NCBI RefSeq assembly: GCF_000720455.1
Contig: NZ_JOAK01000004.1
Location: forward strand, 256,512-320,511
From: Streptomyces virginiae
GTDB taxonomy: Bacteria > Actinomycetota > Actinomycetes > Streptomycetales > Streptomycetaceae
DNA: 64,000 bases
Direction of reading: 5' to 3'
Below are positions 9,380 to 17,791 of the stretch, piece by piece; within the stretch, counting starts at the first letter, position 1, and each line of letters opens with the position of its first letter. The position numbers were made by a program, and so were the translations under genes. The notes under the pieces are model-generated. The model was given only the letters and a program-made list of their open reading frames with translations, searched no databases and was not told the origin of the DNA.

Positions 9380-10960
9380 ATGGGCGAGGGTGACGAGGGG
9401 TACGGGGAGTGGCAGGAGCTGGTCGGCGCCGCGCTGCTGGGCACCGACCGGCGCCGGGGCGGGGGTCCGGCCGGCTCGCCGGAGGCACTGCTGGACGCGG
9501 CGGCCGTGCACGCCGTCCGCCGCCGGGCCGGGTTGCGGCCGGCGGGGGCGCGTCCGCGCCCGGAGCCCGCGCCCCGCGATCCCCGGCCGGTGCCCCCGGA
9601 GGCGGCGGGCCACCGGCTCGCGCAACTGCTGGCGGGCCGCGGCGGCCCGGTGAACGGCGGCGGGCGGCGCGGGTCGGCCCCGGACCTGACGGAGCTGCTC
9701 CCGCAGTGGCTGGCCGCGGCCGGACGGCACGGCTACCGCGCGCCCGACGCGCTCGTACCGGCACTGCTGGACGCCGCCCGGGCCCGCAGCGACCTGCGCC
9801 CGCACGCCCTGGCCCTGGCCGGGACGCGGGGGCTGTGGCTGGCGCGGATGAATCCCGACTGGCGCTTCGCCCTGCGCGGCGGGGCGGGCGGCGGGGAGCT
9901 GCCGGACGTGACCGACCCCTCCGCGGTGGAACGGCTGTGGGAGGAGGGGCTGTTCGCGGAGCGGGTGGCGCTGCTGGGCGCGGTACGGGCCCACGAACCG
10001 GCGGCCGCGCCGCGGCTGCTGGCGACGACCTGGGCGAGCGAACGGGCCGAGGACCGGCTGATGTTCCTCGATTCGCTGAGGTCGGGGCTGTCCTTGGAGG
10101 ACGAGTCCTTCCTCGAGGCGGCGCTGGGCGACCGCAGCCGCAACGTGCGTGCGACGGCCGCCGAACTGCTGTCCGCGCTGCCGCAGTCGGCGCTGGCGGG
10201 ACGGATGGCCGAGCGCGCGCTGGCCTGCGTGGGCCCGGAGGGGGTGACGCCGCCGGCCGAGTGCGATGCGGGGATGCTCCGCGACGGGGTGGTCAAGCGG
10301 CCGCCCGCCGGACGTGGGGAGCGCGCCTGGTGGCTCGGCCAACTGGTGGAGGCGGCGCCGCTGTCGTGCTGGCGGGAGCGGTTCGGGGGCCTCGGCCCAG
10401 CCGAGATGGTCGCCCTGCCGGTGGCCGCGGCCGAGGGCTGGACGGAGGAACTGCACGCCGCGTGGTGCCGGGCCGCGGTGCGCCAGCGGGACCCGGAATG
10501 GTCGCGGGCCCTGCTCGGCCCGGCGTCGGCACCGCCCGCGGCGGGTCCCGGCACGGCCTCCCTCGCGGAGCGGGCCAAACTGCTGGAGACCCTGCCCGAC
10601 GCGGAACGGGCCGCATGGGTCGCGGAGTTCATACGGGCCCACGGGCTCTCCGAGGCCTTCCAGCTGCTCGGGGTGTGCGTGGTGCCGTGGGCGGGAGCGC
10701 TGGGCCGGGCGGTGGTGGACGCGCTGGACATCGCCCGGGAGGCGGGCAGCTACCCGTGGAGCTTCAGCGGGGTGATGGGCCTGGCCGAGCGCTGCCTCGA
10801 CCCGGCCGAGGCCGTCCGGCTGGAGGCCCTGACCGCAGCCGCGGAGGAACCGCCGGACGCGTCCCCGGGCGCGGCGGCGTACTGGGCGGAGGCCTTCCAG
10901 CGGCTGGTGGCCACGCTCCGGCTGCGCGCGGCGATGCTGTCGGAACTGGCCCCGGCCTGA
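9380..10960 (+). CDS. DUF5691-like helical-repeat protein
   Basis: A 526-residue protein starting MGEGDEGYGEWQELVGAALLG after GGGAGGGG. It contains Ala/Leu-rich helices in repeated units (for example residues around ERAEDRLMFLDSLRSGL and RNVRATAAELLSALP), which look like HEAT/ARM-type repeats. There is no signal peptide, membrane segment or catalytic motif. I place it in the DUF5691 group from memory of the sequence style and because such genes accompany SWIM/MoxR/VWA/DUF5682 genes. It probably serves as a scaffold in the same system; the function is not known. Confidence 0.7.
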   Translation: MGEGDEGYGEWQELVGAALLGTDRRRGGGPAGSPEALLDAAAVHAVRRRAGLRPAGARPRPEPAPRDPRPVPPEAAGHRLAQLLAGRGGPVNGGGRRGSAPDLTELLPQWLAAAGRHGYRAPDALVPALLDAARARSDLRPHALALAGTRGLWLARMNPDWRFALRGGAGGGELPDVTDPSAVERLWEEGLFAERVALLGAVRAHEPAAAPRLLATTWASERAEDRLMFLDSLRSGLSLEDESFLEAALGDRSRNVRATAAELLSALPQSALAGRMAERALACVGPEGVTPPAECDAGMLRDGVVKRPPAGRGERAWWLGQLVEAAPLSCWRERFGGLGPAEMVALPVAAAEGWTEELHAAWCRAAVRQRDPEWSRALLGPASAPPAAGPGTASLAERAKLLETLPDAERAAWVAEFIRAHGLSEAFQLLGVCVVPWAGALGRAVVDALDIAREAGSYPWSFSGVMGLAERCLDPAEAVRLEALTAAAEEPPDASPGAAAYWAEAFQRLVATLRLRAAMLSELAPA

Positions 10961-10993
10961 TCCCTCCCGGGCGGGGTGGCGGATCCGGTGCGG

Positions 10994-11024
10994 CGGGAGG
11001 CCGGGGACCACCCCCGGCCTCCCG
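10994..11024. terminator. Bidirectional terminator hairpin
   Basis: Perfect 13-bp arms (CGGGAGGCCGGGG at 10994-11006 and CCCCGGCCTCCCG at 11012-11024) with a 5-nt loop lie between the convergent DUF5691-like gene and icmB. Confidence 0.8.
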
Positions 11025-11072
11025 TCCCGCCGGGCGCCGCCCGGGCCGCGCGGCAGCGCCGGAAGGGCGGGG

Positions 11073-11474
11073 TCAGCGACGGACGTGCGCGTTGACCCAG
11101 TCCACGATGGAGGTCGTCGTCGCGCCCGGGGTGAAGATCTCGGCCACGCCCTTCTCCTTGAGGGGGGCGATGTCGTCCTCCGGGATGATGCCGCCGCCGA
11201 AGACCTTGATGTCCTCCGCGTCGCGCTCCTTGAGGAGCTCCAGCACGCGCACGAAGAGCGTGTTGTGGGCACCCGAGAGGATCGAGAGGCCGATCGCGTC
11301 GGCGTCCTCCTGGATCGCGGTGTCCACGATCTGCTCGGGGGTCTGGTGGAGGCCGGTGTAGATGACCTCCATGCCCGCGTCCCGCAGCGCCCGCGCGATC
11401 ACCTTGGCCCCGCGGTCGTGGCCGTCGAGACCCGGCTTGGCCACCACCACACGGATCGGACCGGTCACACCCAT
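11073..11474 (-). CDS. icmB: Isobutyryl-CoA mutase-type B12-binding small subunit
   Basis: A 133-residue stand-alone B12-binding domain. The cobalamin signature DxHxxG is intact (D17, H19, G22 in GLDGHDRG), followed by SILSG and GGGIIP, the other B12-tail contacts. The length and sequence match IcmB, the small subunit of adenosylcobalamin-dependent isobutyryl-CoA mutase, which interconverts isobutyryl-CoA and n-butyryl-CoA with the large subunit IcmA. No large-subunit gene is in the window, as in other Streptomyces where icmA and icmB are unlinked. The ATG at 11472-11474 follows GGGAGG. It is divergent from the lipase gene. A methylmalonyl-CoA mutase C-domain relative is the alternative. Confidence 0.9.
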   Translation of the reverse strand: MGVTGPIRVVVAKPGLDGHDRGAKVIARALRDAGMEVIYTGLHQTPEQIVDTAIQEDADAIGLSILSGAHNTLFVRVLELLKERDAEDIKVFGGGIIPEDDIAPLKEKGVAEIFTPGATTTSIVDWVNAHVRR

Positions 11475-11491
11475 CGCACTGCCTCCCGAGT

Positions 11492-11505
11492 GAACGAACG
11501 TTAAG
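11492..11505 (-). promoter_or_regulatory. AT-rich dyad upstream of icmB
   Basis: The stretch GAACGAACGTTAAG contains the self-complementary AACGTT and overlaps where a -10 element for icmB would lie. This kind of AACGTTCGTT sequence often serves as a TetR-family half-site in Streptomyces, but no regulator can be named. Confidence 0.3.
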
Positions 11506-11647
11506 TACAGCATCGCGCACGCTGCCGTTTCGCGGTCAAGCACGAGGGGGAAATCACACGTGGGACGGCATTGCGCCACCGTGCCGACAGCCGCACGGCA
11601 CGGTGGCGCGGCGGCCGCCGCCCCAGGAGGATCACAGGAGGCCGTCG

Positions 11648-12430
11648 ATGGGACTGTCCTTACCCGTGCCCGTCCTTTTGTCCGGCGCCGCGCTGCGGGC
11701 CGGCGCGCTGGAGGTCGTCGTGCTCGGCGGGCACCTCCTGCTGTACCCCACTGGGGTGTGCCAGGAGAAGACCGCCGCCGTCCGGGCCACGACGCGCCCG
11801 CCCGTCCTGCTCCTCCACGGATTCACCGACAACCGCTCCGTCTTCGTCCTGCTGCGCCGCGTCCTCGCGGCCGGCGGGCTGCGGCACGTGGAGGCGTACA
11901 ACTACTCACCGCTCACGCTCGACCTGCGCGTCATCGCCCGCCACCTCGCCCGGCGCGTCGAGGAGCTGTGCGAGCGCACCGGCCACGAGCAGGTCGACCT
12001 CGTCGGGCACAGCCTGGGCGGCCTGGTCGGGCGCTACTACGTCCAGCGCCTCGGCGGCGACACGCGCGTGCGCACCCTCGTCACGCTCGGCACCCCGCAT
12101 TCCGGCACGCGGGTCGCCCCCTTCATGGACGCGCACCCGCTGGTGCGGCAGATGCGCCCGGACTCCGAGGTGCTGGCCGAGCTGGCGGCACCCTCGCCCG
12201 GCTGCGCCACCCGCTGCGTGGCGTTCTGGAGCGAGTTCGACACGCTGATGACCCCGGTCGGCAGCGCACGGATCGAACACCCGGACTTGTGTGTGGAAAA
12301 CGTGCAGGTCATGGGCATCGGACATCTCGCCCTTCCGGCACACCCCGCGGTCATCGCGGCAGTCGCCCGCGCCCTCGACGGCCCCGCTCCCACGGCGATA
12401 TCGGGCCCGGACGCCGCTTCCGTCGCCTGA
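11648..12430 (+). CDS. Alpha/beta-hydrolase lipase
   Basis: A 260-residue alpha/beta hydrolase. The oxyanion region is LLLHGFTDN (56-62) and the nucleophile elbow is GHSLGG with Ser122; a C-terminal [11 protein letters not shown] supplies a likely catalytic His. The N-terminus ([20 protein letters not shown]) is hydrophobic and could be a weak signal or anchor segment. The sequence resembles triacylglycerol lipases of the LipA/EstA group, but the substrate is unknown. It is divergent from icmB, an arrangement I recall from S. cinnamonensis and S. coelicolor. The ATG at 11648 lies after a weak AGGAGG about 12 bases upstream. Confidence 0.88.
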   Translation: MGLSLPVPVLLSGAALRAGALEVVVLGGHLLLYPTGVCQEKTAAVRATTRPPVLLLHGFTDNRSVFVLLRRVLAAGGLRHVEAYNYSPLTLDLRVIARHLARRVEELCERTGHEQVDLVGHSLGGLVGRYYVQRLGGDTRVRTLVTLGTPHSGTRVAPFMDAHPLVRQMRPDSEVLAELAAPSPGCATRCVAFWSEFDTLMTPVGSARIEHPDLCVENVQVMGIGHLALPAHPAVIAAVARALDGPAPTAISGPDAASVA

Positions 12431-12480
12431 CCGTCCGGCGACCGAGAGTCGAACAGATTTCGAACTCAAGGCCAAGGCTG

Positions 12481-12503
12481 CGTCTTTCGGCGACCGAAAG
12501 ACG
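12481..12503. terminator. Hairpin with 10-bp perfect arms downstream of lipase
   Basis: CGTCTTTCGG (12481-12490) and CCGAAAGACG (12494-12503) are exact reverse complements with a 3-nt turn. It lies 50 bp after the lipase stop and ~90 bp before the M23 gene start. It is either the lipase terminator or a structured part of the downstream 5' UTR. Confidence 0.55.
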
Positions 12504-12594
12504 GCCGAATGCCCGGTTCCGCTGATCTGGGGACCCGGCGAAGATTGTCGTTGCGAGTAACCGCCGGGTACAGTCACGCCACTGCTCTCCTCCG

Positions 12595-14202
12595 GTGAAC
12601 TTCGAGTTCCCGGCCACCCAGGCCCCCACTGCCGAGGCGAAAGAGAAGTTGGTGAACGACCGCCCCTCGTCGGGCCAGTACCCGGATCCCGGGTATGACG
12701 GCCTTTCCACCACCGCTTTCGCTGGTGACTCGACCTACGTTTCCTATGAAACGCAGGGCCAGGGGGTCAACTACGCCGCCTACGGCTCCTATGAGACCGG
12801 CGCGTACGACACCACCGCGTGGACCTCGCAGGACCCCTACCTGTCCACGATCCCGTCGCAGTCCGCACCCGAGGACACCACCGGGAGCTGGGACGCGAGC
12901 GCCTGGAACGCGGCGGGGGCGGGAACGGACCACTCCGGCTACGCCGCCTACCCGTCGGCCTCCTTCGGCTACGACACCTCCGCCGAGCAGACCGGCCACT
13001 GGGCGATGCCGGGCTTCGGCACCACCGGTACCGAGACCGGCGCCTACGACGCGACCGCCTGGAACACCGTCACGCAGACCCCGGCGCAGCCCGAGGCCGA
13101 ATACGCGTACGACTACCAGCCCGCGCAGCAGGACTACGCGTACGGCACGACCACCCTCGGCACCGTCGGCTACACCCATGAGGCCCACGAGGTCCATGAG
13201 GCCCAGGAGACCGGGGCAGGCAACGCCTACAGCGAGACCGCCGTCTTCGAGGTGCTCACCGACGAGGCGACCGGGGTTCCCGAGGGCCCCGAAGCACACG
13301 AGGCGTACGAGCTGCCCGAGGTCCACGAACTGCACGGCGTCCACGACATGCCCACCCAGGCCATGCCGGTGACCTCGGCGCCGCGCGCCGCGCGCCGCAA
13401 CGCCGCCAAGGGCAGCACCGCCAAGGGGAACGCCAAGACGGCCGGCGCGAAGGCGGCCGGCAGCCGTCGGCGCACCCCGGCGAAGCGTTCCGCCCTGCTG
13501 ACCGTCGCCGTTCCCTCCGCCTGCGTGATGGGTGTCGCGGGCGTCGCGGCCGCCTCCGTCGGCGGGCTCACCGGTACGGACAAGTCCGGCGAGGACACCA
13601 CCACGATGGCCGCGCCCGACCCGGCCTCGGTGAAGCCGGTCGCGGCGAACACCAAGCTCGACACCCAACTGGTCGCGCTCAGCGCCGACGCGGGCGACTT
13701 CGCGGACCGCGCGAGCCGCACGCAGGAGCGCATCGACCTGCGCGAGCGCCAGGAAGAGGAAAAGAAGAAGAAGGCCGAGGAGGCCGCGGCCAAGGAGGCC
13801 GCCCGCCCCAAGTTCGCCATCCCCGTGAACCAGCACGGCCTGAGCGCCAACTTCGGTCAGGCCGGCGGCATGTGGATGTCGGTGCACACCGGCATCGACT
13901 TCCCGGTGTCCTACGGGACCCCGGTCATGGCGGCCACCGACGGCACCGTGCGCACCCAGTACAACAGCGCCTACGGGAACATGGCCATAGTGACCGCGCC
14001 CGACGGCACCGAGACCTGGTACTGCCACCTCAGCTCCACCAAGATCCGCGGCGGCAAGGTCAAGGCGGGCGACGTCATCGCCTACTCGGGCAACTCCGGC
14101 AACTCCACCGGCCCGCACCTCCACTTCGAGGTCCGGCCCGGCGGCGGCTCCGCGATCGACCCGCTGGCCTGGCTCCGCAGCCACGGTCTCGACCCGAGGT
14201 GA
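12595..14202 (+). CDS. Membrane-anchored M23 (LytM-type) peptidoglycan endopeptidase
   Basis: A 535-residue protein in three parts. Residues 1-~295 are a low-complexity Tyr/Thr/Ala/Glu-rich cytoplasmic region in which ETGAYDxTAW occurs twice (near 67 and 147) and which ends in a basic Lys/Arg block. A membrane segment lies at ~299-325, and a short Lys/Glu-rich coiled coil at ~350-400. The C-terminal LytM domain (~410-535) keeps the zinc ligands of M23 peptidases: HTGIDFP (H-x3-D) and GPHLHFE (HLH). The enzyme domain should act outside the membrane on peptidoglycan cross-links. I use the GTG at 12595; an in-frame GTG at 12652 with GAGAAG upstream is an alternative. The long N-terminal region is unusual for the family. 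Confidence 0.85.
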   Translation: MNFEFPATQAPTAEAKEKLVNDRPSSGQYPDPGYDGLSTTAFAGDSTYVSYETQGQGVNYAAYGSYETGAYDTTAWTSQDPYLSTIPSQSAPEDTTGSWDASAWNAAGAGTDHSGYAAYPSASFGYDTSAEQTGHWAMPGFGTTGTETGAYDATAWNTVTQTPAQPEAEYAYDYQPAQQDYAYGTTTLGTVGYTHEAHEVHEAQETGAGNAYSETAVFEVLTDEATGVPEGPEAHEAYELPEVHELHGVHDMPTQAMPVTSAPRAARRNAAKGSTAKGNAKTAGAKAAGSRRRTPAKRSALLTVAVPSACVMGVAGVAAASVGGLTGTDKSGEDTTTMAAPDPASVKPVAANTKLDTQLVALSADAGDFADRASRTQERIDLRERQEEEKKKKAEEAAAKEAARPKFAIPVNQHGLSANFGQAGGMWMSVHTGIDFPVSYGTPVMAATDGTVRTQYNSAYGNMAIVTAPDGTETWYCHLSSTKIRGGKVKAGDVIAYSGNSGNSTGPHLHFEVRPGGGSAIDPLAWLRSHGLDPR

Positions 14203-14248
14203 CGACCTCGGTCCCGAGGTGACACCTCGGCCCCACCGGCTCCACGGG

Positions 14249-14276
14249 TGCCCGGCAGCGTTCTCGCTGCCGGGCA
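14249..14276. terminator. Bidirectional terminator hairpin
   Basis: TGCCCGGCAGCG (14249-14260) and CGCTGCCGGGCA (14265-14276) pair perfectly around a TTCT loop, between the convergent M23 gene and pcrA. Just upstream, short CCGAGGTGAC repeats (14195-14230) add more dyad symmetry. Confidence 0.85.
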
Positions 14277-14295
14277 TTCGCACGTGGTCCGGTCC

Positions 14296-16815
14296 TCAGA
14301 GCTTCTGCACCGGCGCGTAGCGCAGCAGCAGCCGCTTCGGCTTGTCGTCACCGAAGTCGATGGTGGCCTGCGCGTCCGCGCCCGCTCCCTTGACCTCCAT
14401 GACGGTGCCGAGCCCGAACTGGTCGTGCGTGACCCGGTCCCCGACCACCAGCGCGATGACCGGCTTGTCGGAGGCCCGGCGCGTCGCGAACCCGGACGGG
14501 CCCGACTTCGTACGCGACGACGACAGGAAGGCCTCGGGCGAGGTGCCGAACGACGACCGTCCGCCGCCGGCGCCCGAACCGTAGCCGGAACTGCGCATCG
14601 GACCGGCCGGCTTCTGGGCCGCTCCCGTGCGCTTCCACTGCAGGTACTGGTCCGGGATCTCCTCCAGGAACCGCGAGGGCGGGTTGTACGAGGGGGTGCC
14701 CCACGCGCTGCGCATGCTGGAGCGGGTCAGGTACAGCCGCTCGCGCGCCCGCGTGATGCCGACGTAGGCGAGGCGGCGCTCCTCCTCCAGCTCCTTGGTC
14801 TGGCCCAGCGCCCGCATGTGCGGGAAGACCCCGTCCTCCATGCCGGTCAGGAACACCACCGGGAACTCGAGGCCCTTGGCGGTGTGCAGGGTCATGAGGG
14901 TGATGACGCCGGAGCCGTCCTCGTCCTCGTCGGGGATCTGGTCGGAGTCGGCGACGAGGGCGACCTGCTCCAGGAACTCGGCGAGCGTGCCGGGGCCGGC
15001 CGGCGTCGCCGCGCCCTCCGGCGCCTCGGCGGCCGCGGCCTCGCGCGCCTGCTCGAACTCCAGCGCCACCGCCGCCAGTTCCTGGAGGTTCTCGATCCGC
15101 GTCTCGTCCTGCGGGTCGGTCGACGCCTGGAGTTCGGCGAGGTAGCCGGTGCGCTCCAGGACCGCCTCCAGCACCACCGCCGGGCCCGCGCCCGAGTCGA
15201 CGATCGTGCGGAGCTCCTCCATCAGCGCGTTGAACCGCTTCACCGCGTTGGTGGAGCGGGCCGCCATGCCGAAGGCCTCGTCCACGCGCCGCAGCGCCTG
15301 CGGGAAGGTGATCTTCTCGCGCAGTGCGAGCGCGTCGACCATGGCCTCGGCGCGCTCGCCGATGCCGCGCTTGGGCACGTTCAGGATGCGGCGCAGCGGG
15401 ACGTTGTCCTCCGGGTTCGCGAGGACGCGCAGGTACGCGAGGACGTCGCGGACCTCCTTGCGCTCGTAGAAGCGGACGCCGCCGACGACCTTGTACGGCA
15501 GGCCGACCCGGATGAAGATCTCCTCGAAGACGCGCGACTGGGCGTTGGTCCGGTAGAAGATCGCGACGTCGCCGGCCTTGGCGTCCCCGGCGTCGGTGAG
15601 CCGGTCGATCTCGTCGGCGACGAACTGGGCCTCGTCGTGCTCGGTGTCCGCGACGTAGCCGGTGATGACCGCGCCGGAGCCGGCCTGGGTCCACAGGTTC
15701 TTGGCGCGGCGGTTCTCGTTGCGCTCGATGACGGCGTTGGCGGCGGAGAGGATCGTCTGGGTGGAGCGGTAGTTCTGCTCCAGCAGGATCGTCGTCGCGT
15801 CCTTGTAGTCCTCCTCGAACTGGAGGATGTTGCGGATCGTCGCGCCGCGGAAGGCGTAGATCGACTGGTCGGCGTCACCCACCACGCACAGCTCGGCCGG
15901 GGGCAGGTCCGGGTAGCCGGTGCCGACCAGCTCGCGCACCAGCGTGTACTGCGCGTGGTTGGTGTCCTGGTACTCGTCGACCAGGACGTGCCGGAAGCGG
16001 CGCCGGTAGTGCTCGGCGACGTCCGGGAAGGCCTGGAGCAGGTGGACCGTGGTCATGATGATGTCGTCGAAGTCGAGGGCGTTGGCCTCGCGCAGCCGTG
16101 CCTGGTACATCACGTACGCCTGGGCGAGGGTCTTCTCGAAGCCGTCGGCGGCCTGGTCGGCGAAGGCGTCTTCGTCGATCAGCTCGTTCTTCAGGTTCGA
16201 GATCTTGGCGTTGAAGGACTTCGGCGGGAATTTCTTCGGGTCCAGGTCCAGGTCGCGGCAGACGAGCGCCATGAGGCGCTTGGAGTCGGCCGCGTCGTAG
16301 ATCGAGAACGAGGAGGTGAAGCCGAGCCGCTTGGACTCGCGGCGCAGTATGCGCACGCACGCGCTGTGGAAGGTGGAGACCCACATGGCGCCCGCACGCG
16401 GGCCGACCAGGCCCTCGACGCGCTCCTTCATCTCGCCGGCGGCCTTGTTGGTGAAGGTGATCGCCAGGATCTGGCCGGGGTGGACGTTGCGCGCGGACAG
16501 CAGGTGCCCGATGCGGTGCGTCAGCACCCTGGTCTTGCCGGAGCCCGCACCGGCCACGATGAGCAGCGGGGAGCCCGCGTGCACCACGGCCGCGGCCTGC
16601 TGCTCGTTCAGGCCGTCGAGGAGCGTCGCCGGGTCGATGACGGGCCTGGGGGCGCCGTCCCGGTAGTACGCGTCCCCGGTCATGGGCACGTCGAAGTGCC
16701 CCCCGAAGAGGTCGTCCGCACCCGCCTCCGGGGCGGGGTGCTCCTCGGGCGGCGGCGGGACCTCGTCGGAGGGGGTGAGGTCCGCCAGGAAGCTGTCGTC
16801 AAAGAGGCTGCTCAT
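14296..16815 (-). CDS. pcrA: ATP-dependent DNA helicase PcrA/UvrD
   Basis: An 839-residue superfamily 1A helicase. All motifs are present: Q-motif LNEQQAAAV, Walker A GAGSGKT, Walker B DEYQDTN, motif III-IV GDADQSIYAFRGA and QNYRST, and the C-terminal motifs TLHTAKGLEFPVVFL and VGITRARE. The ~65-residue acidic N-terminal extension is typical of actinobacterial PcrA/UvrD1. The C-terminal ~60 residues form a Tudor-like RNA-polymerase-binding tail (VGDRVTHDQFGLGTV). It unwinds DNA 3'-5' in repair and replication restart. The start at 16815 overlaps the 3' end of the arsR-type gene by 17 bp, so the two may be co-transcribed. Confidence 0.97.
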   Translation of the reverse strand: MSSLFDDSFLADLTPSDEVPPPPEEHPAPEAGADDLFGGHFDVPMTGDAYYRDGAPRPVIDPATLLDGLNEQQAAAVVHAGSPLLIVAGAGSGKTRVLTHRIGHLLSARNVHPGQILAITFTNKAAGEMKERVEGLVGPRAGAMWVSTFHSACVRILRRESKRLGFTSSFSIYDAADSKRLMALVCRDLDLDPKKFPPKSFNAKISNLKNELIDEDAFADQAADGFEKTLAQAYVMYQARLREANALDFDDIIMTTVHLLQAFPDVAEHYRRRFRHVLVDEYQDTNHAQYTLVRELVGTGYPDLPPAELCVVGDADQSIYAFRGATIRNILQFEEDYKDATTILLEQNYRSTQTILSAANAVIERNENRRAKNLWTQAGSGAVITGYVADTEHDEAQFVADEIDRLTDAGDAKAGDVAIFYRTNAQSRVFEEIFIRVGLPYKVVGGVRFYERKEVRDVLAYLRVLANPEDNVPLRRILNVPKRGIGERAEAMVDALALREKITFPQALRRVDEAFGMAARSTNAVKRFNALMEELRTIVDSGAGPAVVLEAVLERTGYLAELQASTDPQDETRIENLQELAAVALEFEQAREAAAAEAPEGAATPAGPGTLAEFLEQVALVADSDQIPDEDEDGSGVITLMTLHTAKGLEFPVVFLTGMEDGVFPHMRALGQTKELEEERRLAYVGITRARERLYLTRSSMRSAWGTPSYNPPSRFLEEIPDQYLQWKRTGAAQKPAGPMRSSGYGSGAGGGRSSFGTSPEAFLSSSRTKSGPSGFATRRASDKPVIALVVGDRVTHDQFGLGTVMEVKGAGADAQATIDFGDDKPKRLLLRYAPVQKL

Positions 16816-17146
16816 CGCATTCCGAGTCTAGGGGGCGGGACCGACAGGCCAGCACGAGTTCCAGCAGACCGGGGAAACGGAGCTCCAGGTCGTCGCGGCG
16901 CAGCGCGAGGTAGAGCTTGCGGCCCTGGGGGCGCTGGCGGATGACGCCGCTCTCGCGCAGTGTCCTGAGGTGGTGCGTGACGCTCGACCGGGGCAGGTCG
17001 GGCACGACCTCGCCGCAGAAGGCCTCCGCGCCGGAGGCGAGCTTGCGGACGATCTCCAGCCGGACGGGGTGTCCGAGCGCCGCCAGGACGCCGACGAGCT
17101 CGATGCGGTCGGCGGCGGGGTGCGTCAGGTCGGCAGCGGCAGGCAT
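16799..17146 (-). CDS. ArsR-family winged-helix transcriptional regulator
   Basis: A 115-residue ArsR-type regulator. The helix-turn-helix reads ALGHPVRLEIVRKLASG then VVPDLPRSSVTHHLRTLRESGVI, and the wing is RQRPQGRKLYLALRRDDLE. The SmtB/ArsR metal-binding motif ELCVCDL is replaced by a sequence with a single Cys (AFCGEVVPDL), so metal sensing by the classic site is unlikely. The start at 17144-17146 follows a G6 run; a GTG nine bases upstream is an alternative. It overlaps pcrA and is divergent from the small membrane protein gene at 17292, which is its most likely target. Confidence 0.88.
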   Translation of the reverse strand: MPAAADLTHPAADRIELVGVLAALGHPVRLEIVRKLASGAEAFCGEVVPDLPRSSVTHHLRTLRESGVIRQRPQGRKLYLALRRDDLELRFPGLLELVLACRSRPLDSECDEQPL

Positions 17147-17291
17147 GCCCCCCACTGTACGCAGACCTCGTACGGACATACGGGCCGCCATCGGGCCGCC
17201 ACCGGCCGCCATCGGGCCTCCATCGGGAGCCGCCGTCGACGGGCCGACCCGCTGCCCGGGCTGATCATCCGCCCCCGTACGCTCGACTGCC

Positions 17292-17645
17292 ATGGACGTA
17301 CTCATCAGTGTCTTCGTCGGCCTGCACATCATCGGGATCGCGGCCCTGCTCGGCGGCTTCCTGACCCAGATGAAGGCGATGAGCGCGGGCACCGCCCGCT
17401 TCACGCCCGCCATGCTGCACGGCGCGCTCACCATGCTCGTCACCGGCGTGCTCCTCGTCGGCTTCAACGAGATGGACGGCAGCCCCGTCAACAACGTCAA
17501 GGTCGGCGTGAAGCTCGCCCTCCTCTTCGTGATCCTCGCCCTCGTCTACGTCAAGCGCGACGAGGAGCAGGTGGACAAGGCGATGTTCGCCGCCGTCGGC
17601 GGCCTGACCGTGATCAACATCTTCATCGCCCTTCTCTGGCACTGA
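17292..17645 (+). CDS. Small integral membrane protein
   Basis: A 117-residue protein with about four hydrophobic segments (roughly 4-24, 44-61, 72-89 and 98-116). It has no recognised catalytic motif; a short charged loop KRDEEQVDK separates the last two helices. The ATG at 17292 has no strong Shine-Dalgarno and sits just downstream of CCGTACGCTCGACTG. It lies divergent from the ArsR-type regulator with a 145-bp gap, suggesting regulation by it. The function is unknown. Confidence 0.8.
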   Translation: MDVLISVFVGLHIIGIAALLGGFLTQMKAMSAGTARFTPAMLHGALTMLVTGVLLVGFNEMDGSPVNNVKVGVKLALLFVILALVYVKRDEEQVDKAMFAAVGGLTVINIFIALLWH

Positions 17646-17791
17646 CCCGCCCCGGAACGATCCACTCCGGTCCTGCGCGGCCAGCTCCGGTCGCATCAGG
17701 GCACTTGCGATCATCGCGTCATCCGCCCGTGACCTCCGGGTCTAGCGTCCTCCTCCAAGCAGCACCGGCAGAGGAAGGACGTGAGGCCCTC

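Noticed and set aside
12431..12594. Possible c-di-AMP (ydaO) riboswitch before the M23 peptidase, expected because such switches precede wall hydrolases in Streptomyces
   Set aside because: The conserved 3' segments of the motif (such as AACCCGUCAGC) are missing; only a simple hairpin is visible.
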